This document shows positions 7,560 through 16,231 of a stretch of 64,000 nucleotides of DNA, piece by piece. A model generated the notes under the pieces. It saw nothing but the letters and a program-made list of their open reading frames with translations, made no database searches and was not told the DNA's origin. This DNA is from an uncultured Bacteroidales bacterium (GTDB lineage: Bacteria; Bacteroidota; Bacteroidia; Bacteroidales; Porphyromonadaceae), in contig CAMYPM010000001.1 in the NCBI GenBank assembly GCA_947290775.1, positions 1 to 64,000 on the forward strand, given 5' to 3'. The position numbers and the translations under genes are program-made. Within the stretch, counting starts at the first letter, position 1; every line of letters starts with the position of its first letter.

Positions 7560-7580
7560 ATTTCTATAAGGCCTTACACA

Positions 7581-7613
7581 CAAAGGTACTATTTCTTCTC
7601 TTTACCCTTTCAA
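7581..7613 (-). promoter_or_regulatory. Promoter of the small membrane protein/lipoprotein operon
   Basis: TACCTTTG (7581-7588) with TTTG of the -33 region at 7611-7614, spacer 22 nt. The -33 region overlaps the end of lrgB. It fixes the start of the next gene at 7559 rather than 7583. Confidence 0.65.
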
Positions 7614-8311
7614 AGCAAAGCCCATAACTTGTCAAAAAGAGGCACCAAAAGCGCAGTAACCGCCCCCATTAACCCAATTGCCATACCGCTTATTGCTCCC
7701 TCCACAGTACCCATTTGAATAGCCGTCACAGTGCCCATACCATGCGAAGAGGTGCCTAAGGCGAGCCCCTTAGCTATTCGGCTCTCTATCTTGAGCACCC
7801 TGAAAACGGTAGGCGCCATCATACTCCCCACCACTCCGGCAATAATGACTACCACGGCAGTAAGTGACGGGATACCGCCCGACTGCTCACTTAGTGCCAT
7901 GGCGATAGGAGTTGTTACCGACTTAGGCTGCATCGTAACGGCTAATTGGAGATCGCCTCCCATTAGAAAGATAATGCCGGCTGCAGAGGCTATACCCACG
8001 GCACTACCCACCACGGTAGAGGCAAGAATAGAAAAAATACGATTTTTGATAAAGTGCACCTCTTCATGCAGCATATAACCCAAAGCCACTACCGAGGGGC
8101 CCAGCATGAAGTCAATCATCTTAGTACTCTCTCGGTAGAGGGTGTAATCCGTGCCGCTCAGCTCTACTATGGCAATAAGCACCACCAGTGTTATGATGAG
8201 CGGATTCAGCAGGGTGAGGTGCGTGCGGTTATATAGCCACTGCGCCAAAAAGTAAACCCCCAAGGTGAGAGGTAAAGAGAAAATCGGATTTCCTAAGAGC
8301 TCTTGCATCAT
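7610..8311 (-). CDS. lrgB: LrgB/CidB family membrane protein
   Basis: Integral membrane protein of the CidB/LrgB family, partner of the holin-like LrgA. These pairs influence murein hydrolase activity and autolysis, and members also export small metabolites such as glycolate or pyruvate. At 233 aa it has the usual length. It shows about seven membrane segments and the conserved stretches TMQPKSVTTPIAMALSEQ and LALGTSSHGMGTVTAIQMG, which are the family signatures. It starts 9 bp after lrgA, so the two are translated from one message. The ATG at 8308 right after the first is an equally possible start. Confidence 0.92.
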   Translation of the reverse strand: MMQELLGNPIFSLPLTLGVYFLAQWLYNRTHLTLLNPLIITLVVLIAIVELSGTDYTLYRESTKMIDFMLGPSVVALGYMLHEEVHFIKNRIFSILASTVVGSAVGIASAAGIIFLMGGDLQLAVTMQPKSVTTPIAMALSEQSGGIPSLTAVVVIIAGVVGSMMAPTVFRVLKIESRIAKGLALGTSSHGMGTVTAIQMGTVEGAISGMAIGLMGAVTALLVPLFDKLWALL

Positions 8312-8320
8312 CGCTTACCG

Positions 8321-8683
8321 TTACTTACTCTGCTTGCGCCTAAGCCTTTTTTCAGCCGTTTCTTGCAATAGTGCCACAACGGCCATAACGAGCAGCGAAG
8401 AGACTACCATCGATACAATGATAGGCAACCAATGCTTCTGTAGTAGCGCCTTTTGAGTGATCAGTCCTACCCCTGCCGGAATGAAAAAGATCCCCATATT
8501 ACGCGTAAGCAGCTTGGACGCATCCTTTACATGTGCCGACTTAACCGCATGCACCTGCAAGGCGATAAAAAGCAAAAACATACCCAACACACTTCCGGGT
8601 ATAAAGTGCCCGATAGCTGCGGAGAGCAGTTCGCCCAATGCATAAAATAGCAGTATGACAAAGAATTGACCTATTCCACTCAC
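8321..8683 (-). CDS. lrgA: LrgA/CidA family holin-like membrane protein
   Basis: Small holin-like protein of four predicted helices, 120 aa, with the family motifs FYALGELLS, IPGSVLGMFLLF and GIFFIPAGVGLI. A basic tail (EKRLRRKQSK) stays in the cytoplasm. The start is a GTG at 8683, 18 bp after the stop of the DUF3109 gene; no ATG precedes the first helix. Works with LrgB just downstream. Grouped behind aspA and a DUF3109 gene, it may be read from the same transcript, although a hairpin after aspA could reduce that. Confidence 0.9.
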   Translation of the reverse strand: MSGIGQFFVILLFYALGELLSAAIGHFIPGSVLGMFLLFIALQVHAVKSAHVKDASKLLTRNMGIFFIPAGVGLITQKALLQKHWLPIIVSMVVSSLLVMAVVALLQETAEKRLRRKQSK

Positions 8684-8701
8684 AACGCTTGTATTCGTTA
8701 G

Positions 8702-9292
8702 CTAATGAATATCCTTTTCTGCCGCTTCCTTAAGAAGTGCTTCAGCCGCTTCGAGACGACTAAAAAACTCCTCCCCAAAGGCTCTAATCAAAGGCTCTTT
8801 GAGTGCTCTATACACAGGGATACCCTTGCTCCGCCCCAAGCGTACAGCAGGACGACAAATATCCCACTCATCGTAATTGAGTGCAATAGCATGCGGATAG
8901 CGATGGATGCGAATAGGGTAGAGGTGGCAGCTGATCGGCTTGGGAAAGTCTATCTCTCCGGCTCTGTATTTCTTCTCAAAAGAGCACAGGCAAGCTCCCT
9001 CTTCGGTAAAAGTAGCAAATACGCATTGCCTACCCCCCACTAAAGCGGTCACACGCTCCCCACTGATATCCGTATAGGCAATACCTTCACGACGTATTAC
9101 AGCCCTCGCCTCTTTATTGAGCAAAGGCTTAACGGCTGGGAGTAATCGCCACATGGTTTCCTCCTCTTCGGCTGTAATAGGCGCACCGCTCTCGCCTTCT
9201 ATGCAGCAAGCACCACGGCAAACTGCATAGTCGCATAAGAAGTGCTCTTGGAATAGCTCCCGGCTTACTATATAGTCGTCTATCAGTATCAC
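8702..9292 (-). CDS. DUF3109 family Cys-cluster protein
   Basis: Cytosolic protein with the conserved Cys pattern of DUF3109 (related to the YkgJ zinc/iron-cluster group): CDYAVCRGACC near residue 20, GACLC near residue 90 and PISCHLYPIRI near residue 110. These Cys residues probably bind a metal or Fe-S cluster; the biochemical role is not known to me. The open frame goes back to a TTG at 9316, but those codons form the terminator hairpin after aspA. The GTG at 9292 gives MILIDDYIVSRELF, the usual beginning of the family, so I prefer it (196 aa). Confidence 0.8.
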   Translation of the reverse strand: MILIDDYIVSRELFQEHFLCDYAVCRGACCIEGESGAPITAEEEETMWRLLPAVKPLLNKEARAVIRREGIAYTDISGERVTALVGGRQCVFATFTEEGACLCSFEKKYRAGEIDFPKPISCHLYPIRIHRYPHAIALNYDEWDICRPAVRLGRSKGIPVYRALKEPLIRAFGEEFFSRLEAAEALLKEAAEKDIH

Positions 9293-9304
9293 CTCGCTGA
9301 GTAT

Positions 9305-9340
9305 AGAAAGTCCCAATAGAGTATCACACTCCTTGGGACT
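9305..9340 (-). terminator. Hairpin after aspA
   Basis: AGTCCCAA (minus strand, 9333-9340) pairs with TTGGGACT (9309-9316), followed by TTCTAT. It sits between aspA and the DUF3109 gene. The short T-run suggests partial termination. Confidence 0.5.
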
Positions 9341-9373
9341 ATTCTACTTACTTTATGCCTTAATCGAAGCCTG

Positions 9374-10804
9374 TTATTTAAGCGGCTTGATGTGATGCAA
9401 ATTAACCGGCTTAATCATATTCTCCGGACTAAGAATTTGATCGAGGTCTTCCTTGCTGAGAATACCATTCTCAAGCACCAAGTCATACACCCCGCGACCG
9501 GTTTCCATAGCCTGCTTAGCGATCTTGGTTGAATTCTTGTACCCAATGATCGGATTGAGCGCCGTTACGATACCTACGCTATTATGGATATAGCTCTTGC
9601 AACGCTCTTCGTTGGCTTTAATTCCTTCGATACAGCGTGTGCGGAAGGTATTCATTCCATTGATGAGCAGCTCGATACTCTCGAAGCAGCATTGAGCCAT
9701 CACCGGCTCCATAGCATTAAGCTCCATTTGCGCTGCATCACCGGCTAAGGTAACCGTTAGGTCATTACCCATCACTTTGTAGCACACTTGGCTCATTACT
9801 TCGGGGATCACGGGATTCACCTTACCCGGCATAATAGAGCTACCCGGCTGCATAGCAGGGATGAATATTTCCGATAGGCCACAGCGTGGACCGGAAGAGA
9901 GCAAACGTATATCGTTGGCAATCTTATTCAACTTCACGGCCAAACGTCTCAATGCCGATGAGTAGCCGATCATTACGGAAGTGTCGCTTGTAGCACCCAC
10001 TAAATCCTTAGTCAGCACTACATCCCAGCGCGTGATCTCGGCAATAGCCTTTACGCAAGCCTCTGCATAGCCCGGTTCACTACAGATGCCGGTACCTACT
10101 GCCGTAGCACCCATATTGATCGTAAGGAACTGCTTAGCGGCATGCTCCAAATTATCTATCTCATCCTCCAGTATAGAGGCGAAGCCGCCAAAGGTCTGTC
10201 CCAAGCTCATAGGCACAGCATCTTGCAGCTGTGTACGCCCCATCTTCAGTACGTGGCTGAACTCCTTTTCCTTTGCACGAAGTGCACTGATTAGCTCTTT
10301 CAGCGGCTTTAGAATAGTTAAGTGCATCCAGTAGAGCCCCAAATGAATAGCAGTCGGATAGGCATCATTAGTCGACTGACTACAATTTACATGATCATTG
10401 GGCGACAGATACTTATGCTCACCGGCTTCATGACCCATAAGCTGAAGTGCTCTGTTGCAGATCACCTCGTTGGCATTCATGTTAGTGGTAGTACCGGCCC
10501 CACCCTGTATCATATCTATGGGGAACTGGTCGTAATGCTTTCCTCCAATGATCTCTTTACAAGCGGTTACAATAGCTTCATATTGCTCCTTAGTAAGCAA
10601 TCCTTCACCGAAGTTGGCAATGGCTGCTCCCCACTTTGTATAGGCTAACCCCTGTATGAAAGCCGGGTATTCGGACAGATGAAACTTGCTTATCGGGAAA
10701 TTCTCTATTCCGCGAAGGGTTTGTACTCCGTAGAGCTTGTCACACGGTATCTCACGCTCTCCTATCAGGTCGGCTTCAATACGGCATTTTTTATTGGTAT
10801 TCAT
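9374..10804 (-). CDS. aspA: Aspartate ammonia-lyase
   Basis: Converts L-aspartate to fumarate and ammonia, feeding the fumarate-respiration and succinate branch that these anaerobes use. The fumarase/aspartase superfamily signature GSSIMPGKVNPV lies near residues 318-330. Other family stretches are GGAGTTTNMNANEVICNRAL, the first catalytic region, and MGRTQLQDAVPMSLGQTFGG. At 476 aa it has the typical aspartase length. The residues favour aspartase over fumarase, but separating the two by eye is not absolute. Single gene with a 124-nt leader, a -7 box at 10928-10935 and one of the 22-bp repeat arrays further upstream. Confidence 0.9.
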   Translation of the reverse strand: MNTNKKCRIEADLIGEREIPCDKLYGVQTLRGIENFPISKFHLSEYPAFIQGLAYTKWGAAIANFGEGLLTKEQYEAIVTACKEIIGGKHYDQFPIDMIQGGAGTTTNMNANEVICNRALQLMGHEAGEHKYLSPNDHVNCSQSTNDAYPTAIHLGLYWMHLTILKPLKELISALRAKEKEFSHVLKMGRTQLQDAVPMSLGQTFGGFASILEDEIDNLEHAAKQFLTINMGATAVGTGICSEPGYAEACVKAIAEITRWDVVLTKDLVGATSDTSVMIGYSSALRRLAVKLNKIANDIRLLSSGPRCGLSEIFIPAMQPGSSIMPGKVNPVIPEVMSQVCYKVMGNDLTVTLAGDAAQMELNAMEPVMAQCCFESIELLINGMNTFRTRCIEGIKANEERCKSYIHNSVGIVTALNPIIGYKNSTKIAKQAMETGRGVYDLVLENGILSKEDLDQILSPENMIKPVNLHHIKPLK

Positions 10805-10927
10805 GTATGCTTATAGTATGATATTATGTTTGTTATTGTCTCAGGTTCACATTGTCAAAGTGTGCATTCCTTTACCACACAGCACAGGCTCAACTTAGCG
10901 ACGCACCGTCCTGTCAAGCATGTTCGG

Positions 10928-10935
10928 CAAAGATA
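10928..10935 (-). promoter_or_regulatory. -7 box (TATCTTTG) for aspA
   Basis: Exact TAnnTTTG match on the minus strand. A well-spaced TTG is not visible. Predicted leader of about 120 nt. Confidence 0.5.
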
Positions 10936-11115
10936 CGCTTAAAATTCCAAATAGGCACCTTGTAAGGTGCTTTGTATTAGGAGTTAAATGGGGTGTCCTT
11001 GCCCTGCTTCTCGGCAGCTCTTCTCTCGGCATACATGCCTAATTGTGCATAATTTGCTCCTTCTCATGCACTGTTAGGCACATAGCCCCCTTGTAAAGGC
11101 ACTAAACGGGTCAAA

Positions 11116-11203
11116 AAAAGATACGGATCTTTCCATAGAAAGATTCTGATATTTCACTTGAAAGATACTGATGTTTTGAACGAAAGGTCCTGATGTTTTT
11201 TTC
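11116..11203 (+). repeat. 22-bp tandem repeat array A (4 units)
   Basis: Four contiguous 22-bp units at 11116, 11138, 11160 and 11182. Each starts (A/G)AAAG(A/G)T and carries a CTGATGTTT-like core. The first unit contains AAAGAT-ACGG-ATCTTT, a small palindrome. It lies about 180 bp upstream of the aspA -7 box and between aspA and the LRR gene terminators. The same family recurs at 25840, 34074, 43610 and 54259. Confidence 0.9.
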
Positions 11204-11242
11204 GTTCAGGATAATCCTTTTCCCAGGGGCTTAATAATAGCA

Positions 11243-11279
11243 ACGGACACGGAAACCCGGCGAGGGGATCCGTGTCCGT
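11243..11279 (-). terminator. Second hairpin downstream of the LRR gene
   Basis: ACGGACACGGA (11243-11253) pairs perfectly with TCCGTGTCCGT (11269-11279). The T-run on the minus strand is weak (TTGCTATTATT). Confidence 0.6.
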
Positions 11280-11288
11280 AAAGATTGG

Positions 11289-11316
11289 GTGTAGCGTGGT
11301 TGATTTTACGCTACAC
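11289..11316 (-). terminator. First hairpin downstream of the LRR gene
   Basis: GTGTAGCGT (11289-11297) pairs with ACGCTACAC (11308-11316), 17 bp after the stop codon. Together with 11243-11279 it forms a double stem-loop, probably the transcript end. Confidence 0.55.
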
Positions 11317-11333
11317 TAAAGGTGGCAATCCGC

Positions 11334-14300
11334 TTAAGGCACCATGATAATGCGGCTCGTTGCTGCATCGGTGTAGAGCAGATAGGAGCCTTGTGGCAGT
11401 GCAACTTCGGTAGTATCCTCTCGTTGTACGGAGGGGATAGATACTATTAGCGTCCCTTCCAAGCTGTATAGGGCGATAGAGGTGGCACCGGTTATCGATA
11501 GCTTACCGGGAGCGGTCGCAATGGAGAGCGTAGCTTCGCTTGAGATTCTTTCGCTATCCGTTGAATTGATTAGTTTGAAGTTACTCCACGGCTGCGTCTT
11601 CGCATAGAGCTTAACGACAGCATCCGGCACTCGCAATACGGCGTGTGCATAGGTTTTTGCTTCAAATGGTGCATTGCTGCAGGTAGGCGGTGTGGTAGCA
11701 TGGCAAATCACAGAGTCTAATGCAAGACAGCTCTTGAATGCTTCGTCACCGATCCATTTCGTTTTGGCAGGAATAACGATTCTTTTAAGTCCGGCGCAGT
11801 CGCTGAAAGCTCTATTCCCTATGGCACTTACCGCCTCAGGCAATACGAAGTCAGTCATTGCTTCACATCCGGAGAAGGCTAAGTTGCCAATCTCTTTAAC
11901 GGAAGCAGGAAGGGTTAGGTTAGGAAGCTTCCTACACTTGCGGAAAACAGCTTCCCCTATCATTTCGATGGAGGGTGGCAGTACCACCTCTTTCAGTGCG
12001 CTACATCCGTTGAAGGTCCACGTGCCTAAGTCTTTAACCTTATCGCCAAAGGTTACACGCTCCAAGCCGGTACATTGAGCAAATGCATACATATCCAAGT
12101 CGGTTACACTATTGGGGATAGTGATCTCTTTGATTGCAGGGCACTCTGAGTAAGCTTTATAGGCGATAAACTCCAGGTTCTCAGGCAGGACTACATCGGT
12201 TAGGACTGCACAGGTGAAAAACGCCCATTTACCTATTCGCTTGAGCGACGCCGGTAGCGTGATCCTCTCTAAGGCATTGCACTTATAGAAGGCAAACTGA
12301 CCGATCTCTTCCAAGGTATTGGAAAGGGTTACTTGAGCGAGATGAGCACATTCACTGAAAGCTTCTGCCTCGATAGAGTGCACCGTATTGGGTATTACGA
12401 TAGAGGTAATCTCCTTTTTCTCAAAGGCTTTATTTCCGATGGTGGTAAGGGCCGCAAAAGCAGGATCGGCTGTAAGGTCAATCTCTTTCTCATCCCCCAG
12501 CCATTTTATCAAGATGGTTTTATCGTCCGATAGGGTGTAGCTACTCTCCGGATAGTGAATAGATACGTCGGCTTCAATCTTTAGGAATGCGGACCAGGGA
12601 GCCGTTTTCTTGTATGTTTCTACAGCCTCTTCGGGTACGTATAGTGTGGCGGTAGTGTATATATTGTCGTCCACCATATCTTTGGTAGTGGTAGGCGGCA
12701 CATTGCCTTTCAGAGTGATCTTTTCGAGGGGTGTTTTGGCAAAGGCATGATCGCCTATTTTGTTCAAAGCAGCCGGCAGCTCAATGGTCGTAAGGCTTGT
12801 GCACTGCGAGAAGGTCCACGGACTTATAGTCGTGAATGTTTCGGGCAGATTTACTTTTTTCAGTGCGGAGCATTCGGCAAAAGCGGATGGCTCGATTTGA
12901 GTTAATGATTCGGGTATTGTAATGGCTTCTAATGCGCGACACCGACTAAAGGCAAAGTCTGCAATAGTAGTTACTCCATTGGGTAGAGCAATCTCTTTTA
13001 GTCCTTCACACTCAAAAAAGGCTTTTGTGCCGATTTTCTTCAAGCCACTTGGAAGAATCACCTCTTTCAGTGCTTTGCTATGTGCAAATAGGCATTTTGA
13101 TAGCTCGGTTAATGAGCTGGGTAGGGAGATCTTTGTTAAGGCAGCACAGCCCGAGAAAGCCCATTCGCCTATTTGAGATACTCCGCTGGGCATCTTGATA
13201 TCAGTCAGTGCCAAGCAGTTTACAAAGGCTTGTCGCTCAATAGTTGTGACGCCATTAGGGAGCGTAATAGAAACTAAAGTCTCTAATTCATAGAAAGCAC
13301 TCTCTCCAATAGTGGTTACATAGGCAAAGGCAGGATCTGTGGACATATTGATATCGGTCTCCTCTCCCAACCAGCGTATGAGTGTCTTCTTGTCTTCTGA
13401 GAGTCGGTAGCTACTGGTCGGGTAAGGTGCTTGTATGCCTTGAATACTCTTGAAGTTGCTCCACTGTGCTGTGGTTCGGTAGCTCTCAAGTGCCGGAGCA
13501 GGTACCAAAAGGATACAGTTGTCATAAGTCTCTTGTGAGCAAATAGCTTGATGAGCTGTGGGAGGTGTGACTGCATAGCAGATAAGTGTGCTTAATTGAT
13601 CACATTTGACAAAAGCATTCTGATCGATATAGGTCACAGAGCCGGGGAGAGTGAGTACCTTGAGACTCTTGCAAGAAGCCAAGGCATGGCTTCCTATTAC
13701 GGTGAGTCTGCTTGAGAAGCTGATAGTAGCTAATGAAGTACACTCTTCGAAAGTAAATGCAGGCAGTGAACTAATGCTCTCAGGAAGTGCTATGCTCGGC
13801 AGTGCAGCACAGCGGCGGAAGACAGATGTACCCAACTGAGTAAGACTAGTGGGAAGCTGTACAAGTGCGAGGCTTGCACAGCCTTCAAAGGCACTTATTT
13901 CAATCTTCTTGACCCCCTCGGGGATGATGATGGAGGTAAGGGTAGTTAGCTCTTTAAAGGCCTCATTTCCTATCGTTTTGAGAGCGCTAAAGGCTTTGTC
14001 TTGCGAGAGGTCTATTTCTGTCTCAGGACCTGTCCAGCGTATTAGCGTTTCTTTGTCGTCAGAAAGTTCGTAGCTGCTAGTGGGATAGCCGGCTCCTTGT
14101 AGTGCCTCAATATGTACAAAGCTACTCCACGGAGCTTGCTGCTTATACAGAGGGAGGGATGCCTCCGGCACAAAGAGCGTGCTTGTCGCACAGCAGTTAC
14201 TATCGAAGGTATTGTCCTTTGCTGTGGGAGGAGTCTGTGCCAAGCAAGTGATAGATTGTAGCGCAGTACAATTGTAAAAAGTTTGTGTGCCAATCGTTGT

Positions 14301-14831
14301 CAGAGAGGCGGGTAAGGAGATTTTCGTTAATCCACTGCACTGGCCGAAGGCTAGTTCATCTATGGAGGTAACTCCCATAGGAATGGTTAGCTCAGTCAGT
14401 TTAGCACAGCGGAAGAAAGCTTTGTAGTTAATTGTTTTGAGCGAAGCATTGAATCCGATCTCAGAGAGCGAAGCGCAATCGGAGAAAGCCGCCTTGTCCA
14501 GTATCTCGAGCTTATTGGGCAGCGTAACGCGCTCAAGGCTCTTTTTATATGAAAAGGCCCATCCTGCGATCTTTGTTACCTTGTCAAAGGCTGGATCTGC
14601 GGATAGGTCAACCTCTTTCTCGGACCCATTCCAACGCGTTAGTGTAGTGCCATCGTCCGATAGCGTGTAGCTACTCGTCGGATAGGGTGCTTGGGCAGAA
14701 AGGGAAAGGGGAATAATGAGTAAAAAAATACTCGCCATAGTCATTATCAGTGGATGTAAACTACGGCCTCTCGCTGTAAGCAGTGGGAGAGATGCCTCAT
14801 GGGGCATTGGGATGTGTAAATCCTGTCTCAT
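11334..14831 (-). CDS. BspA-like TpLRR surface protein with type IX secretion C-terminal domain
   Basis: A 1,165-residue surface protein built almost wholly of Treponema-type leucine-rich repeats (LRR_5), such as IGEWAFSGCAALTKISLPSSLTEL. Proteins of this type act as adhesins towards host matrix proteins or other bacteria. It is modular: four blocks each begin YPTSSYxLSDDxxTLxRW (near residues 50, 249, 470 and 760). They end in a strand with VPEASLPLYKQQAPWSSF or a variant, so the gene grew by duplication of a whole LRR block. The last 75 residues (GKLSITGATSIALYSLEG to LLYTDAATSRIIMVP) have the form of a type IX secretion sorting domain. The hydrophobic signal (MASIFLLIIPLSLSAQA) begins at residue 32; the starts at 14744 or 14738 would give a normal signal peptide. 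Confidence 0.88.
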   Translation of the reverse strand: MRQDLHIPMPHEASLPLLTARGRSLHPLIMTMASIFLLIIPLSLSAQAPYPTSSYTLSDDGTTLTRWNGSEKEVDLSADPAFDKVTKIAGWAFSYKKSLERVTLPNKLEILDKAAFSDCASLSEIGFNASLKTINYKAFFRCAKLTELTIPMGVTSIDELAFGQCSGLTKISLPASLTTIGTQTFYNCTALQSITCLAQTPPTAKDNTFDSNCCATSTLFVPEASLPLYKQQAPWSSFVHIEALQGAGYPTSSYELSDDKETLIRWTGPETEIDLSQDKAFSALKTIGNEAFKELTTLTSIIIPEGVKKIEISAFEGCASLALVQLPTSLTQLGTSVFRRCAALPSIALPESISSLPAFTFEECTSLATISFSSRLTVIGSHALASCKSLKVLTLPGSVTYIDQNAFVKCDQLSTLICYAVTPPTAHQAICSQETYDNCILLVPAPALESYRTTAQWSNFKSIQGIQAPYPTSSYRLSEDKKTLIRWLGEETDINMSTDPAFAYVTTIGESAFYELETLVSITLPNGVTTIERQAFVNCLALTDIKMPSGVSQIGEWAFSGCAALTKISLPSSLTELSKCLFAHSKALKEVILPSGLKKIGTKAFFECEGLKEIALPNGVTTIADFAFSRCRALEAITIPESLTQIEPSAFAECSALKKVNLPETFTTISPWTFSQCTSLTTIELPAALNKIGDHAFAKTPLEKITLKGNVPPTTTKDMVDDNIYTTATLYVPEEAVETYKKTAPWSAFLKIEADVSIHYPESSYTLSDDKTILIKWLGDEKEIDLTADPAFAALTTIGNKAFEKKEITSIVIPNTVHSIEAEAFSECAHLAQVTLSNTLEEIGQFAFYKCNALERITLPASLKRIGKWAFFTCAVLTDVVLPENLEFIAYKAYSECPAIKEITIPNSVTDLDMYAFAQCTGLERVTFGDKVKDLGTWTFNGCSALKEVVLPPSIEMIGEAVFRKCRKLPNLTLPASVKEIGNLAFSGCEAMTDFVLPEAVSAIGNRAFSDCAGLKRIVIPAKTKWIGDEAFKSCLALDSVICHATTPPTCSNAPFEAKTYAHAVLRVPDAVVKLYAKTQPWSNFKLINSTDSERISSEATLSIATAPGKLSITGATSIALYSLEGTLIVSIPSVQREDTTEVALPQGSYLLYTDAATSRIIMVP

Positions 14832-15443
14832 TTTGGTATTAAATTGTGATTGTTATGTATGCCTTGATAATAGGTACAATGCGCTACGCTCCCTAATACC
14901 TCCATGAGTATAGTAGGGAACTCTTAAAGAAGAGAGGAGGGAAGAGTATTATGGCCTTCAACATCCCGAGCTTGTACAATTTATTCTTTACAAAAAACGT
15001 ATAAAGTGATATTGAGTGCTAAGTTAAATGTTTGTTTTATATTTTTCAACAACCGGCAGGCATCAAAATAATATAAGTAGCACTTAGCAGACACAAATTT
15101 GCCTATATAGGGCTACAATGCGCTTAGGCATAAATTTTGCCTGTATGTATATGTTGAAGTATAAAAAAAGGACATCGGTTATGCGATACTACCGAGCAAG
15201 AGGTCTATATTGACCCAAAAAAGTGAACGAAGAATAGGGGGATTCTTTGTACCTATGGGAGGGATTTGTGTCAAATATTCCCGTTTCAGTAGCAATTTTG
15301 GTCAGCTCGGTAAAAATATGTTGCGATACAAGAAGTGTTGTTCTATTTTTGTACTTGTGAAAATAACCGGCGTGGTGTAGCACACAAGAAAAGTTTGTGC
15401 AAGGTACCGGACGCCAAGTAACTATATATAAGAGATAAACAGC
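14832..15443. other. Intergenic region between divergent genes
   Basis: About 610 bp, AT-rich, no gene that I can support. The right part holds a clear rightward promoter (15321-15351). I find no TAnnTTTG match facing the LRR gene, so its promoter is unresolved. A 65-codon frame at 15189-15383 (minus) has no features of a real protein. Confidence 0.6.
15321..15351 (+). promoter_or_regulatory. Promoter of the OM barrel gene and probably the RND operon
   Basis: TTG (15321-15323), 20-nt spacer, TATTTTTG (15344-15351). Predicted leader of about 85 nt before the ATG at 15444. Confidence 0.65.
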
Positions 15444-16205
15444 ATGAAAAGTAGCAGAATCAGCGTAGTCACAATGCTCTTATGGGCGGTAGTGTCTTTT
15501 GTAGGAAAAGCTCAAAACCAAGCTCCTGAAAAAATTGAATACGGAGTAACTGCCGGAGCCAACTTTTCCAACCTGATACTAAACGATGAGTTTAAGCAAT
15601 TAGAGACCAAAGGAATGCAACTGGGTGGAGAGATGGGTGCCTTTATGCGTATTAACCTATGCCCTCACTTTGCCCTACAGCCGGAGCTTAACTTTTATTA
15701 TTACGCGACGGGATTAAAGGCTTCTGTTATGCCTCCACTCGGTGGCGAAGAGGCTGTCCCCCATGTAGTAGATAATAAAATAAATCAATGGGGAATGCAG
15801 ATCCCTATCTATGCCATGGCGATGATACCTACCGATTATGGTCGGTTCTATATTGGGGCCGGTCCATTTGTGGGAATAGGATTTGCGGCACAAACGAATG
15901 AAGTGGAATTTGCGACCAAATGGCTGAACATTCCCTTTAAATTGGAGCCGATACAGCTCTATGAGCGTCATAATGAGAAGAGTGCACTCCATCGCTGGAA
16001 CGTGGGTATAGCTTGCCGGATGGGATACGAGTTTAATAATGGTATCCTCTTGAACTTGGGATATAACTATGGCTTCCTTGATCAAGCAGGGGACCTTAGG
16101 ACTTCCCTATCGGATCATTTCATCCGTACCGGCATAGAGCTGCGCGATGTTAACTATGTAGCGCATCAGCATGCCGTTTCTTTAGGTATAGGGTATCGGT
16201 TTTAA
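15444..16205 (+). CDS. Outer-membrane beta-barrel protein (PorT-like fold)
   Basis: A 253-aa outer-membrane protein with a signal peptide (MLLWAVVSFVGKAQ) and eight to ten alternating strands, e.g. IEYGVTAGANFSNLIL, MQLGGEMGAFMRINL, RFYIGAGPFVGIGFAA and HAVSLGIGYRF at the C-terminus. This matches the small outer-membrane barrel group of Bacteroidota that includes PorT-like proteins, whose exact role varies. I cannot claim it is PorT itself. It stands 26 bp upstream of a sensor kinase gene, so barrel, kinase and regulator may form one unit. Confidence 0.75.
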   Translation: MKSSRISVVTMLLWAVVSFVGKAQNQAPEKIEYGVTAGANFSNLILNDEFKQLETKGMQLGGEMGAFMRINLCPHFALQPELNFYYYATGLKASVMPPLGGEEAVPHVVDNKINQWGMQIPIYAMAMIPTDYGRFYIGAGPFVGIGFAAQTNEVEFATKWLNIPFKLEPIQLYERHNEKSALHRWNVGIACRMGYEFNNGILLNLGYNYGFLDQAGDLRTSLSDHFIRTGIELRDVNYVAHQHAVSLGIGYRF

Positions 16206-16231
16206 TCTTACGATCAAAAGATAGAGTCAGT

